Notes under the pieces: generated by a model | The model's input: only the letters and a program-made list of their open reading frames with translations | What the model was told of the DNA's origin: nothing | Database searches by the model: none | NCBI GenBank assembly: GCA_030686995.1 | Contig: CM060702.1 | Span: forward strand, 65,660,440 to 65,724,439 | Direction: 5' to 3' | Source of the DNA: Artemisia argyi | Lineage: Eukaryota; Streptophyta; Magnoliopsida; Asterales; Asteraceae | DNA length: 64,000 nucleotides | Shown: positions 34,032 to 47,358 of the stretch, piece by piece | Position numbering within the stretch: the first letter of the stretch is position 1 | Layout of the letters: each line of letters opens with the position of its first letter | Program-made: the position numbers and the translations under genes

Positions 34032-35360
34032 CAAGGTGGGTCCCACATAAGCTCTTTTGAGCTTATTTCCATTTTCAGTCAACAATAGTCAACTGTTTAG
34101 GTTTTTAGCTTATATCTAGCTTATTTTTAAGTTGTAAAATATTTGTTTTCACAAAAGTTATTTATTTTTATGTATAATATAGTTTTGTAAAATAAAAATC
34201 CAGAAAAAACAATATAAAATTAAGTGATAGTTTCTATTTAATTTAATTTAATTTTAATTTTCATTTTTAGATTTTAATTAAGTAATTTGTGTTTTTATAT
34301 TTTTATTAATTTCCTTATAGGTTAAAGTAATTTAAATAATTTTCTTAGATTTTTATAATATCATTTGATATTTATTAGAATTAAAAATAGTTTTATTAGT
34401 AATTAATTAATAAGTAAGTTATAAATAGCATAATTAGTTTTTATATAGTAACACCTATATTTTATATTTTTCCTAGCTTTTATAAGTCATAATATAATTT
34501 TAGTAATTTTTCTAGAATTTTTACTGTTCATTTAATAGTTTTTATAATTTAAATAGTTTAAATAGTAATTAAATAATAAATAGAATAATAATTAGTAAAC
34601 TAGTTTAAAATTACATAAAATAAAGTTTTTATAATTTTTTAGGATTCCTGTGATGGTTAATTAGTTTTATAAATTTTCTCATAATTTTCTAAGTTAGTTT
34701 AATATTATTTGTAATTTATAATAGTTTAATTAGTATAAATAATAGAAATAGTTTTTAATTAATAAAAAGCTTATAAAAAGACAAAAAGATTTATTTTTAT
34801 TTTTTATACTTTCTTCAAGTTCTATTTTAGGTTTAGAAAATATTTTTATAAGTTTTTAGTTTAATTTGTTGTATTTATAATTTTCTAATTAATTAGTTAA
34901 ATAGTTTTTAATTAAATAATTATTAATAAATAATATAATAATCTAAATAATAGTTTTCTTTTTAATTTAACTTTATTTTAAGTTTAAGTTTATAGAATTT
35001 TCATTTTTAACCCTTGTAGTTTATTTTTCTTAAAACTCACCTTTTTCTCAGTACGTAATCGCGTCTGATTTTAATTTGGTGTACGTTTTAAATACCTAGG
35101 TTTCACGTAATCATTAATTTAGTTTTCCTAAGTTATTTTAAGTTATAAAACCCTAGTTAACCACACACACACACTTTATACCCTTTCCTGTTCACGTTCA
35201 CTAATCACAGATTCGTTTATAATATCACATCGCACACCTCGTTGGGACTTACGACCCGGGAAAACACTGTATTATTCCTCGGAAGCATTTGTTTTAGACG
35301 TTTGACTTGGTTGACCATCATCTGGTAAACTTAGTTGACTGTTTGAGGCGAATCAAAATT

Positions 35361-35378
35361 TGGCGCCACTGCCGGGGA
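35361..35378 (+). other. primer binding site, TGGCGCC type
   Basis: TGGCGCCACTGCCGGGGA, five bases after the 5' LTR. It is the same sequence type as the site at 12051-12067. It resembles the complement of a plant tRNA-Asp 3' end in my recollection. Confidence 0.75.
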
Positions 35379-36843
35379 GGTTGTGCGCTTATTTTAAACG
35401 TTTTTGCGTATTAGTGATTATGGATACACACTCATTGTATATTTACCATCTTTTACCTTTCCTGTTTATTTGTTGTTTCTTAATGATAATTTAACATAAT
35501 ATTAGGCGTTTATGTTTTGGAATTTGACTATGGTTTGCAATGGTATTTTAACTGTCATATACATAATTTTTGATAATCCTAGGCTTAAGCTGCTTGACAA
35601 CATGTTTATGCTTAAAAAGATTTGAATCTTGACAAATTATGATCTCTGGATTGGATGAAATTAGTTTATACAGTTCTATGCTTTGAAAAGCTCGTTTTAA
35701 TTTCATTTAAAGGTTGTTTGGATTAGATAGTTACACTGAGTTAAGGGTTGTTTTTGTAGTTGTTCTTGTTTGATGTACTGCATACGTGATCTAAATAACT
35801 CAGTGGAATGTTAATCAAAGGGTATAGCATGGTAGAAAGTCAGTTTGACACATTGATGATCTCATTATGAGTACTGTGAGATTGTGTGATCTAATAACCT
35901 TGCATAAATGTTTAATTGTTGTTATTATTTGTTAGTTTCATGTTCTTGTAACTTAATTAGGTTTCATTTAAAGGTTGTTTGGATCTAATGGTTTAACTGT
36001 GTTAGAGATTGTGTAGGGTGTTATTCTTGTTTGATATATGCCGTATATGATTATTTTGACTCAGTGATAGCTTCAATTAAGTGGTGTAGCATGTTAGAAG
36101 TCAACTTGACAAATTGATCATCTCAATATGAGCACTATGATGTTGTTAGACCCTAGAATCTTGCATATTAGTTTAAATGTTGTTATTTTTTTAAAAAAAA
36201 ACAAAAACAGTTCCCGAAAACATTTTAAAATTAGTTTTCAACGAACACAAAAAACCAAAAATATTTTCCTTTTTGTAGCATACAACTTGCCCAGTTTGAT
36301 ATATCCCTCAGTTACAACATTTGGTTGTTGGCTGTTTTGAAAACAATTTGGTAGACGTTACAAACCTAGATTCCCTTTAAGGGGCGGAAACGCGCAGTTT
36401 GTTAACTCCTCTATTGAGAACGTTTGATCGTTCAGTTGTCGGATTCCAGTTGCTGAGCTTTGTCAGACCCAGATTCCCTTTCGAGGGGCGGTTGTTAGGA
36501 ATTTTCTTTCTTTGTACATATATATAAAAAGATAAAAATACAAAAACATTATAAAATATAAAATACAAAAAGATTTTATGGTTGAAATCTATATGTGCTT
36601 TGATTTACACTTGACTGTCAATTTTTCTAATCTTGATATTCCTAGGTCTAAATGTGATTAAATACCATGTTTACACTAAAAAAGGGTTTACTGTGCTTAG
36701 TATAATTCCTGGAAAGATATAGATTAGGTTTATCCAGTTCATGTATTAAAAATCTCATTTAGGTTTCATTTTTTACCGTTTCTTATTTCTTACCCCTTTC
36801 TACCACCTAAGTGTGGGGGTGTGCCCCACATTTTGTATATAGA

Positions 36844-36846
<3 letters not shown>

Positions 36847-36897
<51 letters not shown>
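36847..36897 (+). repeat. A51 homopolymer
   Basis: Fifty-one A in a row within the LARD-like internal domain. Length is likely imprecise. Confidence 0.85.
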
Positions 36898-36899
<2 letters not shown>

Positions 36900-37606
36900 T
36901 TGAAAATTGTAAATACAGAAAAATAAAATAATTGTTGTGTTACCCCACTTAGTTTTAAATGTTATCTTTTTACGTTCAAGGATTCGGCATAAAAGCCGGG
37001 ATTTTGAATATTGAGGACAATATTCATTTCTAAGTGTGGGGGGGAATTCTGACGAATTTGATCACTTATATACCTTTGTATGCCCTTTTTCCCAAAAATG
37101 GCCAAAATTTAAATTTTTTTCATTTGGTATTAGTGTTTTGCACTAAATACAACAAATGGTAATCAATCCACCATGTCTAACACACATAAGGATTGGCTAA
37201 TCCAGGAGCAAACGGCTCTTGGTAAAGATAACTCAAACCCGTTTATGGGTTGCAATTTGCCAAAAATTGTATGGTTCCTCAACTCCCCATTATCCTCAAA
37301 AGCTAATGAGTTGGCTAGCCCGCAAGATTATGGCTTGTGGTAAAGGCTGTTGAAAAACCATAATTGGTAATTAACTCACCAAAGATAATATTAATAATTT
37401 ATCTAAGAGTTGGCTAGTCCAGAAGCAAACGGCTTTTGGTAAAGACTAATCAAATCCGTTGACAGCTGGTGATTTGCTCAAAATCACACGGTTATCAGGT
37501 GTGCCACAGTTCTTACACCTGGCTACTCCAGAAGTGATGGCTTTTGGTAAAGAGTTTTTCAAATCCATTAAGTTTTTCTCAATAGATTGCTAGGGACTAG
37601 CAATAG

Positions 37607-37621
37607 TTTAGTGTGGGGGAT
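37607..37621 (+). other. LARD-like polypurine tract
   Basis: TTTAGTGTGGGGGAT directly before the 3' LTR start TGATGAATG. Confidence 0.75.
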
Positions 37622-40600
37622 TGATGAATGTCTAAATACTCATCATTTTATACTAATCTGAACTGCCAAAACATACAAAAACACTCAAATATGTATCAAA
37701 ATACTTAAAATATCTTAGAAGTGTGTTTTATATGTTTCAAATACAAAATATGCAAAAACAAATGAAAAACGTATAAAGTTTGCATAATTGGCAGTTTCAG
37801 TCCCTCAAGTTTCATAAATTGGCAAAACTAGTCCCTGGTTATTCTAAAAACATGAAAATATCACCAAAGGTCCTTTTTAATCATAAAGTTACATATTTAG
37901 TCCTTTGGTGCAAAGTTTCATAAAACTACAAGTTTAGTCCCTCAACTTTGGAAATTGACAGAAATGGTCCCTGGGATGTAAAAACTTTGAGAAAAGAAAT
38001 TTTGGTCCTTATACTAATAATCTTTTGCAGGAATGGTCCTTGGTGTTAAGTTTGGTGAATTTACATGATTAGTCCCTGAAGTTTCACAGTTTGGCAAAAC
38101 AGGTCCCTCAAAGTTTCAAACTTGACAGTTTCAGTCCCTGGGTGTTCAAAATAGGAAAATTATCATTAAGGGTCCTAAGGAATTCATAATTGTCACTTTT
38201 AGTCCCTGGGAGAAAGTTTTGAATAAATTACACATTTAGTCCCTCAAGTTTGAAGGTTTGTCAGTTTTAGTACCCGGGTATTTAAAAAAATAAAAAAATA
38301 TATCAAAAATGCCTTGTACTATTCACATGAGACAATTTAAAACCTTTTGATAACTATGGATAAATACCAAACCCAGCCCCCAAACTTTGCTTAAATTACA
38401 ATTTAGGTCCTTGTGATTATCCTAAACTAAAACCAAACGGACCTTATTATTTTTAATAACCAAAACCCAATCCAAACTAAACATCCCAGCCCACTCCCTT
38501 CCTAAGCCCAAACTAAAACCAGCCCACCCCTTTGGTCAACTCGGTCAACACCCAACAACAAAACCACCCCCCGTCACTTTTTCCCTCCCAAAACCATACC
38601 ACCACCACCACCACTGAAACCACATACCACTCTCCACCTGTAACACCACCTCAACCCCCCCACTTGCCTACCCACTATCCCACCACCTCACCACAACCCT
38701 CCAACCCCCATTAAATGCTCCCTAAAACCCTCTCACGCAACCAAGCTGTTAAAACAGCTTTTCCCGCCAAAAAGGTAAATTGAAAGGCTGGGATTAATTA
38801 GACCATATCAAAGGCCAAGATCAAGTGGGAAAGTCTTCCAAAGCTCCAAGGAACCTCAAAAGTCTCTATAAAGCAAAGAAGAAGCAGAAGAGAACAAGGG
38901 TCATGCTTTTAGACCAATTTCGTAGTGTACTTTTTAAATTATTGTCTTGAAAACTTTAAATTCAGTTGTACTTTAAATTTGTATCACGTTTAATCTTAAT
39001 GAAAGTTAATGTTTCTAGTTCTCAGTTTCAATTTCTCATTTGAAATGCATAATTAGCAAATTTTGATGAATTTGACAAATTTATCTTAAGCTTGTCAATT
39101 GTTGTTATTTCTTGTTATAATTATCTCATTCAGTCACCTTATAAGCTTTTTGAAGCTTTATAATCAAATTAGTGGACTTTAATGTATTTTACATAAAATT
39201 CAGAAAAATACAATAAAATAGAAATAAAATAAAAAAAATCAGGTTTGATGATGAATGATACAAGGAGCATGCTTGGATTTGGATGGAATATGGTTTAGTG
39301 CTCTTTGGGGAGCTTTAGGTCTGTTCTTGTCCATAGTTTCTAGTTTCTCAGTCCAATATCATTTGTAAGTCTCATTTTCAGTTTCTTGCATAATCTTTAA
39401 ATAGGTCTTGTTTGTTGTTTATTATTGTTCATTACTGTTTAGTTATGTGTATTTAATGTTAGTATAAGCTTATTAATCAGTTTCATGGTCTAATATAGTC
39501 TAATGCTTTGAAAAGCCAAAACAGATTCAAGATAAGGTGTGTTTGGATAATACTGTTTTGCTGTGCTATTGTTGTTTATTAGGATAAAACTAGGTTCCAA
39601 CAGGTTAGTCAAGTTCATATAAGGTTAGTTTGACCATAGGTTTTGTCACAATTAAGCCAGAAAGTCAGAACTCACTTCAAATCTTTGATTCTTGTTCATT
39701 GTATGGATTTCTAGTCTCTATAATCTTCATATCAGTTTAATAGTTGTTAATTTACCTTAAACTAGTATTACTTATGCTTATTTCATCATAATCAGTCATT
39801 TGTAGCTAATCAAACTTCACTTTAGTCAAAATATTGGTTCTCATAAAAAGTCAATATTGCAGCTTAGTTGGTTTTTGATTTAAATAAATAATTGTGTATT
39901 AGCTTAAATAATAAGTTGTAGGACTTGAGTTTCTAGATTCATAAAATCTTGTTGCTTATCTGCTTTATAGTATTTTTGTCAATTTTTATTTAGCTTATCT
40001 AACTGCTTATTTGCTTTGCTCTTTTGAGCTGTTTGTCTGATAGTTGCCCTGCCACATAGGGCTTTGTCTGTTTCAGCTTATTTTCTCAAGCTCATACTGA
40101 GCTTATTAGTGGGCCCCACCCTGAGTTCTTTGGCTTTTTGGGAAGCCAAGCAACACATAAAAAGGGTCCAGTGCTTTTTATTCATTTTCCAGCTTATTTA
40201 GCAAGGCTGCATAAGGCCTTTGGTTTGTCTCATTAACTGAGTACATCTGAGTACTCAGTCTACTCACCCTCTTTCACAAGCTCTTCCTGAGCTTGTTAGT
40301 GGGCTCCACCTTTAGCTTCTTAGTTTTTTGGGAAGCCAACCAAGCTGAATCAAGGGCTCAGTTCTTATTTTCCTTGCCCTAGCTTATTTGGTAGGGCTGC
40401 ATAAGCCTTTTCTTTTGTCCATTTACTGAGTGTATTCTGAGTACTCAGTACTCACCCACCTTCACAAGCTCATACTGAGCTTATTAGTGGGCCCCACTCC
40501 TCAAACCTAGTTCCATAGAACCCCCTCCTAGTAGGCTATTAGGTTTGACCTTTGGTTTGACTTGAATCACTGTGGACCCCACCTAAATCAGACCCAATAC

Positions 40601-42050
40601 TTTGTCCCATTTCTGTGTAAAAACTAAGTTTTGGATTAGCTTATTGTGCCTTACCAGCTTATCTACTGAGCTTATTTGGCCATTTTAAGCTTTGACAAGT
40701 CCAATTACCTTATTAGAACCAGAATTAATCAAGGTGGGTCCCACATAAGCTCTTTTGAGCTTATTTCCATTTTCAGTCAACAATAGTCAACTGTTTAGAT
40801 TTTTAGCTTATATCTAGCTTATTTTAAAGTTGTAAAATATTTGTTTTCACAAAAGTTATTTATTTTTATGTATAATATAGTTTTGTAAAATAAAAATCCA
40901 GAAAAAACAATATAAAATTAAGTGATAGTTTCTATTTAATTTAATTTAATTTTAATTTTCATTTTTAGATTTTAATTAAGTAATTTGTGTTTTTATATTT
41001 TTATTAATTTCCTTATAGGTTAAAGTAATTTAAATAATTTTCTTCGATTTTTATAATATCATTTGATATTTATTAGAATTAAAAATAGTTTTATTAGTAA
41101 TTAATTAATAAGTAAGTTATAAATAGCATAATTAGTTTTTATATAGTAACACCTATATTTTATATTTTTCCTAGCTTTTATAAGTCATAATATAATTTTA
41201 GTAATTTTTCTAGAATTTTTACTGTTCATTTAATAGTTTTTATAATTTAAATAGTTTAAATAGTAATTAAATAATAAATAGAATAATAATTAGTAAACTA
41301 GTTTAAAAATACATAAAATAAAGTTTTTATAATTTTTTAGGATTCCTGTGATGGTTAATTAGTTTTATAAATTTTCTCATAATTTTCTAAGTTAGTTTAA
41401 TATTATTTGTAATTTAAAATAGTTTAATTAGTATAAATAATAGAAATAGTTTTTAATTAATAAAAAGCTTATAAAAAGACAAGAAGATTTATTTTTATTT
41501 TTTATACTTTCTTCAAGTTCTATTTTAGGTTTAGAAAATATTTTTATAAGTTTTTAGTTTAATTTGTTGTATTTATAATTTTCTAATTAATTAGTTAAAT
41601 AGTTTTTAATTAAATAATTATTAATAAATAATATAATAATCTAAATAATAGTTTTCTATTTAATTTAACTTTATTTTAAGTTTAAGTTTATAGAATTTTC
41701 ATTTTTAACCCTTGTAGTTTATTTTTCTTAAAACTCACCTTTTTCTCAGTACGTAATCGCGTCTGATTTTAATTTGGTGTACGTTTTAAATACCTAGGTT
41801 TCACGTAATCATTAATTTAGTTTTCCTAAGTTATTTTAAGTTATAAAACCCTAGTTAACCACACACACACACTTTATACCCTTTCCTGTTCACGTTCACT
41901 AATCACAGATTCGTTTATAATATCACATCGCACACCTCGTTGGGACTTACGACCCGGGAAAACACTGTATTCCTCGGAAGCATTTGTTTTAGACGTTTGA
42001 CTTGGTTGACCATCATCTGGTAAACTTAGTTGACTGTTTGAGGCGAATCA
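37622..42050 (+). mobile_element. LARD-like element 3' LTR (4429 bp)
   Basis: TGATGAATGTCT to TTTGAGGCGAATCA. Nearly identical to the 5' LTR but without the 499-bp duplication. One base (G to A at position 7) breaks the terminal hairpin stem. TATA box at 38867-38873. Confidence 0.9.
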
Positions 42051-42776
42051 GATGACTTGATATCCTAAGTCATAAGCTAGATAGTAGATGACAAAGACTT
42101 ATCAATTTTGTAATGATCTCCTTATGTTATAAAAGGAAGATCACACCCTTTAGATAGAGTGGTGGTGAGTGCATGATTCACAGTGAAACAAAGTGAACGT
42201 CACCTCCATGGTGCTTCGTACTTAGAAATTACAACAACACCAAGTGTGTTAAATTGTAAAGCACCTAAAAGAGTGTGTGTGGGAACATCATACGAGGGGT
42301 ATGATGAACATTAGACATGGGGTCTTTTATTGTTAGGTTTGTTTAGCCTCAAGGATCTTTGATCCCTGTTAGATGTAAACCGTGCTATACTTGATCACAT
42401 AGCATTGGGGCTAATGGAATAACAAACGGTAGAAAAGTTGGCAAAACCTTGTTGTGATAGTATTATTTCTTTCATAGAATATTCCGTCAATATTATCATT
42501 GTGCTCGTAATAGCAAAAATCCTATATCAAAGGTGTAACAACCTAGAGCCCATAAACGATCACAAAAGCTTATTAAATACTTAAAGGAAGATATTTAGAA
42601 TAAGCTTTTCACAATTGATAACAAAAAGGGGAAGAGATGTGGTGTATAGCATAAATTAAGGGGAAGACAGTATAGTTTCATTCATGGTGAGATTTAGTTA
42701 TCTCAATTTCTCTACTTCGTCTAGGGAAATTCGTACAAGAATGTTTTTGTTTTGTAATCATCAAATAGGGGAAGAT

Positions 42777-43923
42777 TGTAAGGAATTAAATATTCCATAG
42801 ATTTAATAGATTTGATGATCATAAACAAGAAGAATGAAACATGAAGAATACTGAAATGATAAGCAAAATACGATAAGTGCAATTCTGCTGAAGAGTGTTT
42901 CCACTGATAGATTCTGCTGATGAGCAAAAAGTTTCTGCTGATGGATTCTGCTGAAGAGCAAAATAGTTCTGCTGATGAATTCTGCTGAAGAACGTTTCTA
43001 CTGAAAAGTGATTCTGCTGATAGATTCTGCTGAATGACACTGCTGTCAAACAATGAGTCATACTACCAAATGGAAAAGGATGAAAGAAGATATTTATGTG
43101 CATAAAAGTCAAGAATATCTTTTAGATAATATCTTTCATTAGTCATCAAATTGTACACTCCAAGTGAGTTGTAAACATAGATACGTGTTGTATCTTAGAT
43201 GACTTGATATCCTAAGTCATAAGCTAGATAGTAGATGACAAAGACTTATCAATTTTGTAATGATCTCCTTATGTTATAAAAGCAAGATCACACCCTTTAG
43301 ATAGAGTGGTGGTGAGTGCATGATTCACAGTGAAACAAAGTGAACGTCACCTCCATGGTGCTTCGTACTTAGAAATTACAACAACACCAAGTGTGTTAAA
43401 TTGTAAAGCACCTAAAAGAGTGTGTGTGGGAACATCATACGAGGGGTATGATGAACATTAGACATGGGGTCTTTTATTGTTAGGTTTGTTTAGCCTCAAG
43501 GATCTTTGATCCCTGTTAGATGTAAACCGTGCTATACTTGATCACATAGCATTGGGGCTAATGGAATAACAAACGGTAGAAAAGTTGGCAAAACCTTGTT
43601 GTGATAGTATTGTTTCTTTCATAGAATATTCCGTCAATATTATCATTGTGCTCGTAATAGCAAAAATCCTATATCAAAGGTGTAACAACCTAGAGCCCAT
43701 AAACGATCACAAAAGCTTATTAAATACTTAAAGGAAGATATTTAGAATAAGCTTTTCACAATTGATAACAAAAAGGGGAAGAGATGTGGTGTATAGCATA
43801 AATTAAGGGGAAGACAGTATAGTTTCATTCATGGTGAGATTTAGTTATCTCAATTTCTCTACTTCGTCTAGGGAAATTCGTACAAGAATGTTTTTGTTTT
43901 GTAATCATCAAATAGGGGAAGAT
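42777..43923 (+). repeat. array unit 7
   Basis: 1147 bp. CTGCTGAAGAG in place of CTGCCGAAGAG, and AAAGCAAGATC (others AAAGGAAGATC) as in units 8 and 14. Confidence 0.9.
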
Positions 43924-45070
43924 TGTAAGGAATTAAATATTCCATAGATTTAATAGATTTGATGATCATAAACAAGAAGAATGAAACATGAAGAATACTG
44001 AAATGATAAGCAAAATACGATAAGTGCAATTCTGCTGAAGAGAGTTTCCACTGATAGATTCTGCTGATGAGCAAAAAGTTTCTGCTGATGGATTCTGCTG
44101 AAGAGCAAAATAGTTCTGCTGATGAATTCTGCTGAAGAACGTTTCTACTGAAAAGTGATTCTGCTGATAGATTCTGCTGAATGACACTGCTGTCAAACAA
44201 TGAGTCATACTACCAAATGGAAAAGGATGAAAGAAGATATTTATGTGCATAAAAGTCAAGAATATCTTTTAGATAATATCTTTCATTAGTCATCAAACTG
44301 TACACTCCAAGTGAGTTGTAAACATAGATACGTGTTGTATCTTAGATGACTTGATATCCTAAGTCATAAGCTAGATAGTAGATGACAAAGACTTATCAAT
44401 TTTGTAATGATCTCCTTATGTTATAAAAGCAAGATCACACCCTTTAGATAGAGTGGTGGTGAGTGCATGATTCACAGTGAAACAAAGTGAACGTCACCTC
44501 CATGGTGCTTCGTACTTAGAAATTACAACAACACCAAGTGTGTTAAATTGTAAAGCACCTAAAAGAGTGTGTGTGGGAACATCATACGAGGGGTATAATG
44601 AACATTAGACATGGGGTCTTTTATTGTTAGGTTTGTTTAGCCTCAAGGATCTTTGATCCCTGTTAGATGTAAACCGTGCTATACTTGATCACATAGCATT
44701 GGGGCTAATGGAATAACAAACGGTAGAAAAGTTGGCAAAACCTTGTTGTGATAGTATTGTTTCTTTCATAGAATATTCCGTCAATATTATCATTGTGCTC
44801 GTAATAGCAAAAATCCTATATCAAAGGTGTAACAACCTAGAGCCCATAAACGATCACAAAAGCTTATTAAATACTTAAAGGAAGATATTTAGAATAAGCT
44901 TTTCACAATTGATAACAAAAAGGGGAAGAGATGTGGTGTATAGCATAAATTAAGGGGAAGACAGTATAGTTTCATTCATGGTGAGATTTAGTTATCTCAA
45001 TTTCTCTACTTCGTCTAGGGAAATTCGTACAAGAATGTTTTTGTTTTGTAATCATCAAATAGGGGAAGAT
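43924..45070 (+). repeat. array unit 8
   Basis: 1147 bp. Private AGAGAGTTTCC. AAACTGTACAC, AAAGCAAGATC and GGTATAATGAAC are all shared with unit 14. Confidence 0.9.
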
Positions 45071-46217
45071 TGTAAGGAATTAAATATTCCATAGATTTAA
45101 TAGATTTGATGATCATAAACAAGAAGAATGAAACATGAAGAATACTGAAATGATAAGCAAAATACGATAAGTGCAATTCTGCCGAAGAGTGTTTCCACTG
45201 ATAGATTCTGCTGATGAGCAAAAAGTTTCTGCTGATGGATTCTGCTGAAGAGCAAAATAGTTCTGCTGATGAATTCTGCTGAAGAACGTTTCTACTGAAA
45301 AGTGATTCTGCTGATAGATTCTGCTGAATGACACTGCTGTCAAACAATGAGTCATACTACCAAATGGAAAAGGATGAAAGAAGATATTTATGTGCATAAA
45401 AGTCAAGAATATCTTTTAGATAATATCTTTCATTAGTCATCAAATTGTACACTCCAAGTGAGTTGTAAACATAGATACGTGTTGTATCTTAGATGACTTG
45501 ATATCCTAAGTCATAAGCTAGATAGTAGATGACAAAGACTTATCAATTTTGTAATGATCTCCTTATGTTATAAAAGGAAGATCACACCCTTTAGATAGAG
45601 TGGTGGTGAGTGCATGATTCACAGTGAAACAAAGTGAACGTCACCTCCATGGTGCTTCGTACTTAGAAATTACAACAACACCAAGTGTGTTAAATTGTAA
45701 AGCACCTAAAAGAGTGTGTGTGGGAACATCATACGAGGGGTATGATGAACATTAGACATGGGGTCTTTTATTGTTAGGTTTGTTTAGCCTCAAGGATCTT
45801 TGATCCCTGTTAGATGTAAACCGTGCTATACTTGATCACATAGCATTGGGGCTAATGGAATAACAAATGGTAGAAAAGTTGGCAAAACCTTGTTGTGATA
45901 GTATTGTTTCTTTCATAGAATATTCCGTCAATATTATCATTGTGCTCGTAATAGCAAAAATCCTATATCAAAGGTGTAACAACCTAGAGCCCATAAACGA
46001 TCACAAAAGCTTATTAAATACTTAAAGGAAGATATTTAGAATAAGCTTTTCACAATTGATAACAAAAAGGGGAAGAGATGTGGTGTATAGCATAAATTAA
46101 GGGGAAGACAGTATAGTTTCATTCATGGTGAGATTTAGTTATCTCAATTTCTCTACTTCGTCTAGGGAAATTCGTACAAGAATGTTTTTGTTTTGTAATC
46201 ATCAAATAGGGGAAGAT
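45071..46217 (+). repeat. array unit 9
   Basis: 1147 bp. Returns to CTGCCGAAGAG as in units 1-6; ACAAATGGTAG near 45864 as in units 2 and 4. Confidence 0.9.
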
Positions 46218-47358
46218 TGTAAGGAATTAAATATTCCATAGATTTAATAGATTTGATGATCATAAACAAGAAGAATGAAACATGAAGAATACTGAAATGA
46301 TAAGCAAAATACGATAAGTGCAATTCTGCCGAAGAGTGTTTCCACTGATAGATTCTGCTGATGAGCAAAAAGTTTCTGCTGATGGATTCTGCTGAAGAGC
46401 AAAATAGTTCTGCTGATGAATTCTGCTGAAGAACGTTTCTACTGAAAAGTGATTCTGCTGATAGATTCTGCTGAATGACACTGCTGTCAAACAATGAGTC
46501 ATACTACCAAATGGAAAAGGATGAAAGAAGATATTTATGTGCATAAAAGTCAAGAATATCTTTTAGATAATATCTTTCATTAGTCATCAAATTGTACACT
46601 CCAAGTGAGTTGTAAACATAGATACGTGTTGTATCTTAGATGACTTGATATCCTAAGTCATAAGCTAGATAGTAGATGACAAAGACTTATCAATTTTGTA
46701 ATGATCTCCTTATGTTATAAAAGGAAGATCACACCCTTTAGATAGAGTGGTGGTGAGTGCATGATTCACAGTGAAACAAAGTGAACGTCACCTCCATGGT
46801 GCTTCGTACTTAGAAATTACAACAACACCAAGTGTGTTAAATTGTAAAGCACCTAAAAGAGTGTGTGTGGGAACATCATACGAGGGGTATGATGAGACAT
46901 GGGGTCTTTTATTGTTAGGTTCGTTTAGCCTCAAGGATCTTTGATCCCTGTTAGATGTAAACCGTGCTATACTTGATCACATAGCATTGGGGCTAATGGA
47001 ATAACAAACGGTAGAAAAGTTGGCAAAACCTTGTTGTGATAGTATTGTTTCTTTCATAGAATATTCCGTCAATATTATCATTGTGCTCGTAATTGCAAAA
47101 ATCCTATATCAAAGGTGTAACAACCTAGAGCCCATAAACGATCACAAAAGCTTATTAAATACTTAAAGGAAGATATTTAGAATAAGCTTTTCACAATTGA
47201 TAACAAAAAGGGGAAGAGATGTGGTGTATAGCATAAATTAAGGGGAAGACAGTATAGTTTCATTCATGGTGAGATTTAGTTATCTCAATTTCTCTACTTC
47301 GTCTAGGGAAATTCATACAAGAATGTTTTTGTTTTGTAATCATCAAATAGGGGAAGAT
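46218..47358 (+). repeat. array unit 10 (1141 bp)
   Basis: Same six-base loss, GGTTCGTTTAG and GAAATTCATACAAG as unit 3. Private GTAATTGCAAAAA near 47090. Confidence 0.9.

Larger units (their letters stand above)
30426..35355 (+). mobile_element. LARD-like element 5' LTR (4930 bp)
   Basis: TGATGAGTGTCT to TTTGAGGCGAATCA. The first 24 bases form an inverted repeat (TGATGAGT/ACTCATCA, 8-base loop). Bases 30590-31090 are degenerate repeats around TAGTCCCTCAAGTTT. A TATA box (TATAAAG) lies at 31671-31677. Bases 34100-35000 are very AT-rich. A proline-rich 60-codon frame (31336-31518, also 38532-38714) is unlikely to be a gene. Confidence 0.9.
35356..37621 (+). other. LARD-like internal domain, non-coding
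   Basis: Primer binding site at 35361-35378. Two diverged copies of a segment of about 250 bases (near 35700-35880 and 35945-36130, both with AAAGGTTGTTTGGAT). Two copies of AGATTCCCTTT(A/C)(A/G)AGGGGCGG-like sequence (36369 and 36472). A run of 51 A (36847-36897). Several degenerate repeats around GGCTAGTCCAGAAGCAAACG (37190-37590). No frame above about 70 codons and no domain. Confidence 0.8.
30426..42050 (+). mobile_element. LARD-like non-coding LTR retrotransposon (11,625 bp)
   Basis: Two long LTRs (4930 and 4429 bp) flank a 2266-bp internal region that has a primer binding site and a polypurine tract but no retrotransposon protein. Long LTRs with a non-coding interior define LARDs, which depend on proteins from other elements. 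The TGGCGCC primer site suggests a Tat/Athila-type partner. The LTRs are nearly identical apart from a 499-bp duplication, so the element is young. The target duplication GATGA is intact. Confidence 0.9.
30000..42776 (+). repeat. array unit 6, split by the LARD-like insertion
   Basis: The two parts are 30000-30425 and 42056-42776. They total exactly 1147 bp once one GATGA copy is discounted. Private AGTATTATTTC near 42460. Confidence 0.9.
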
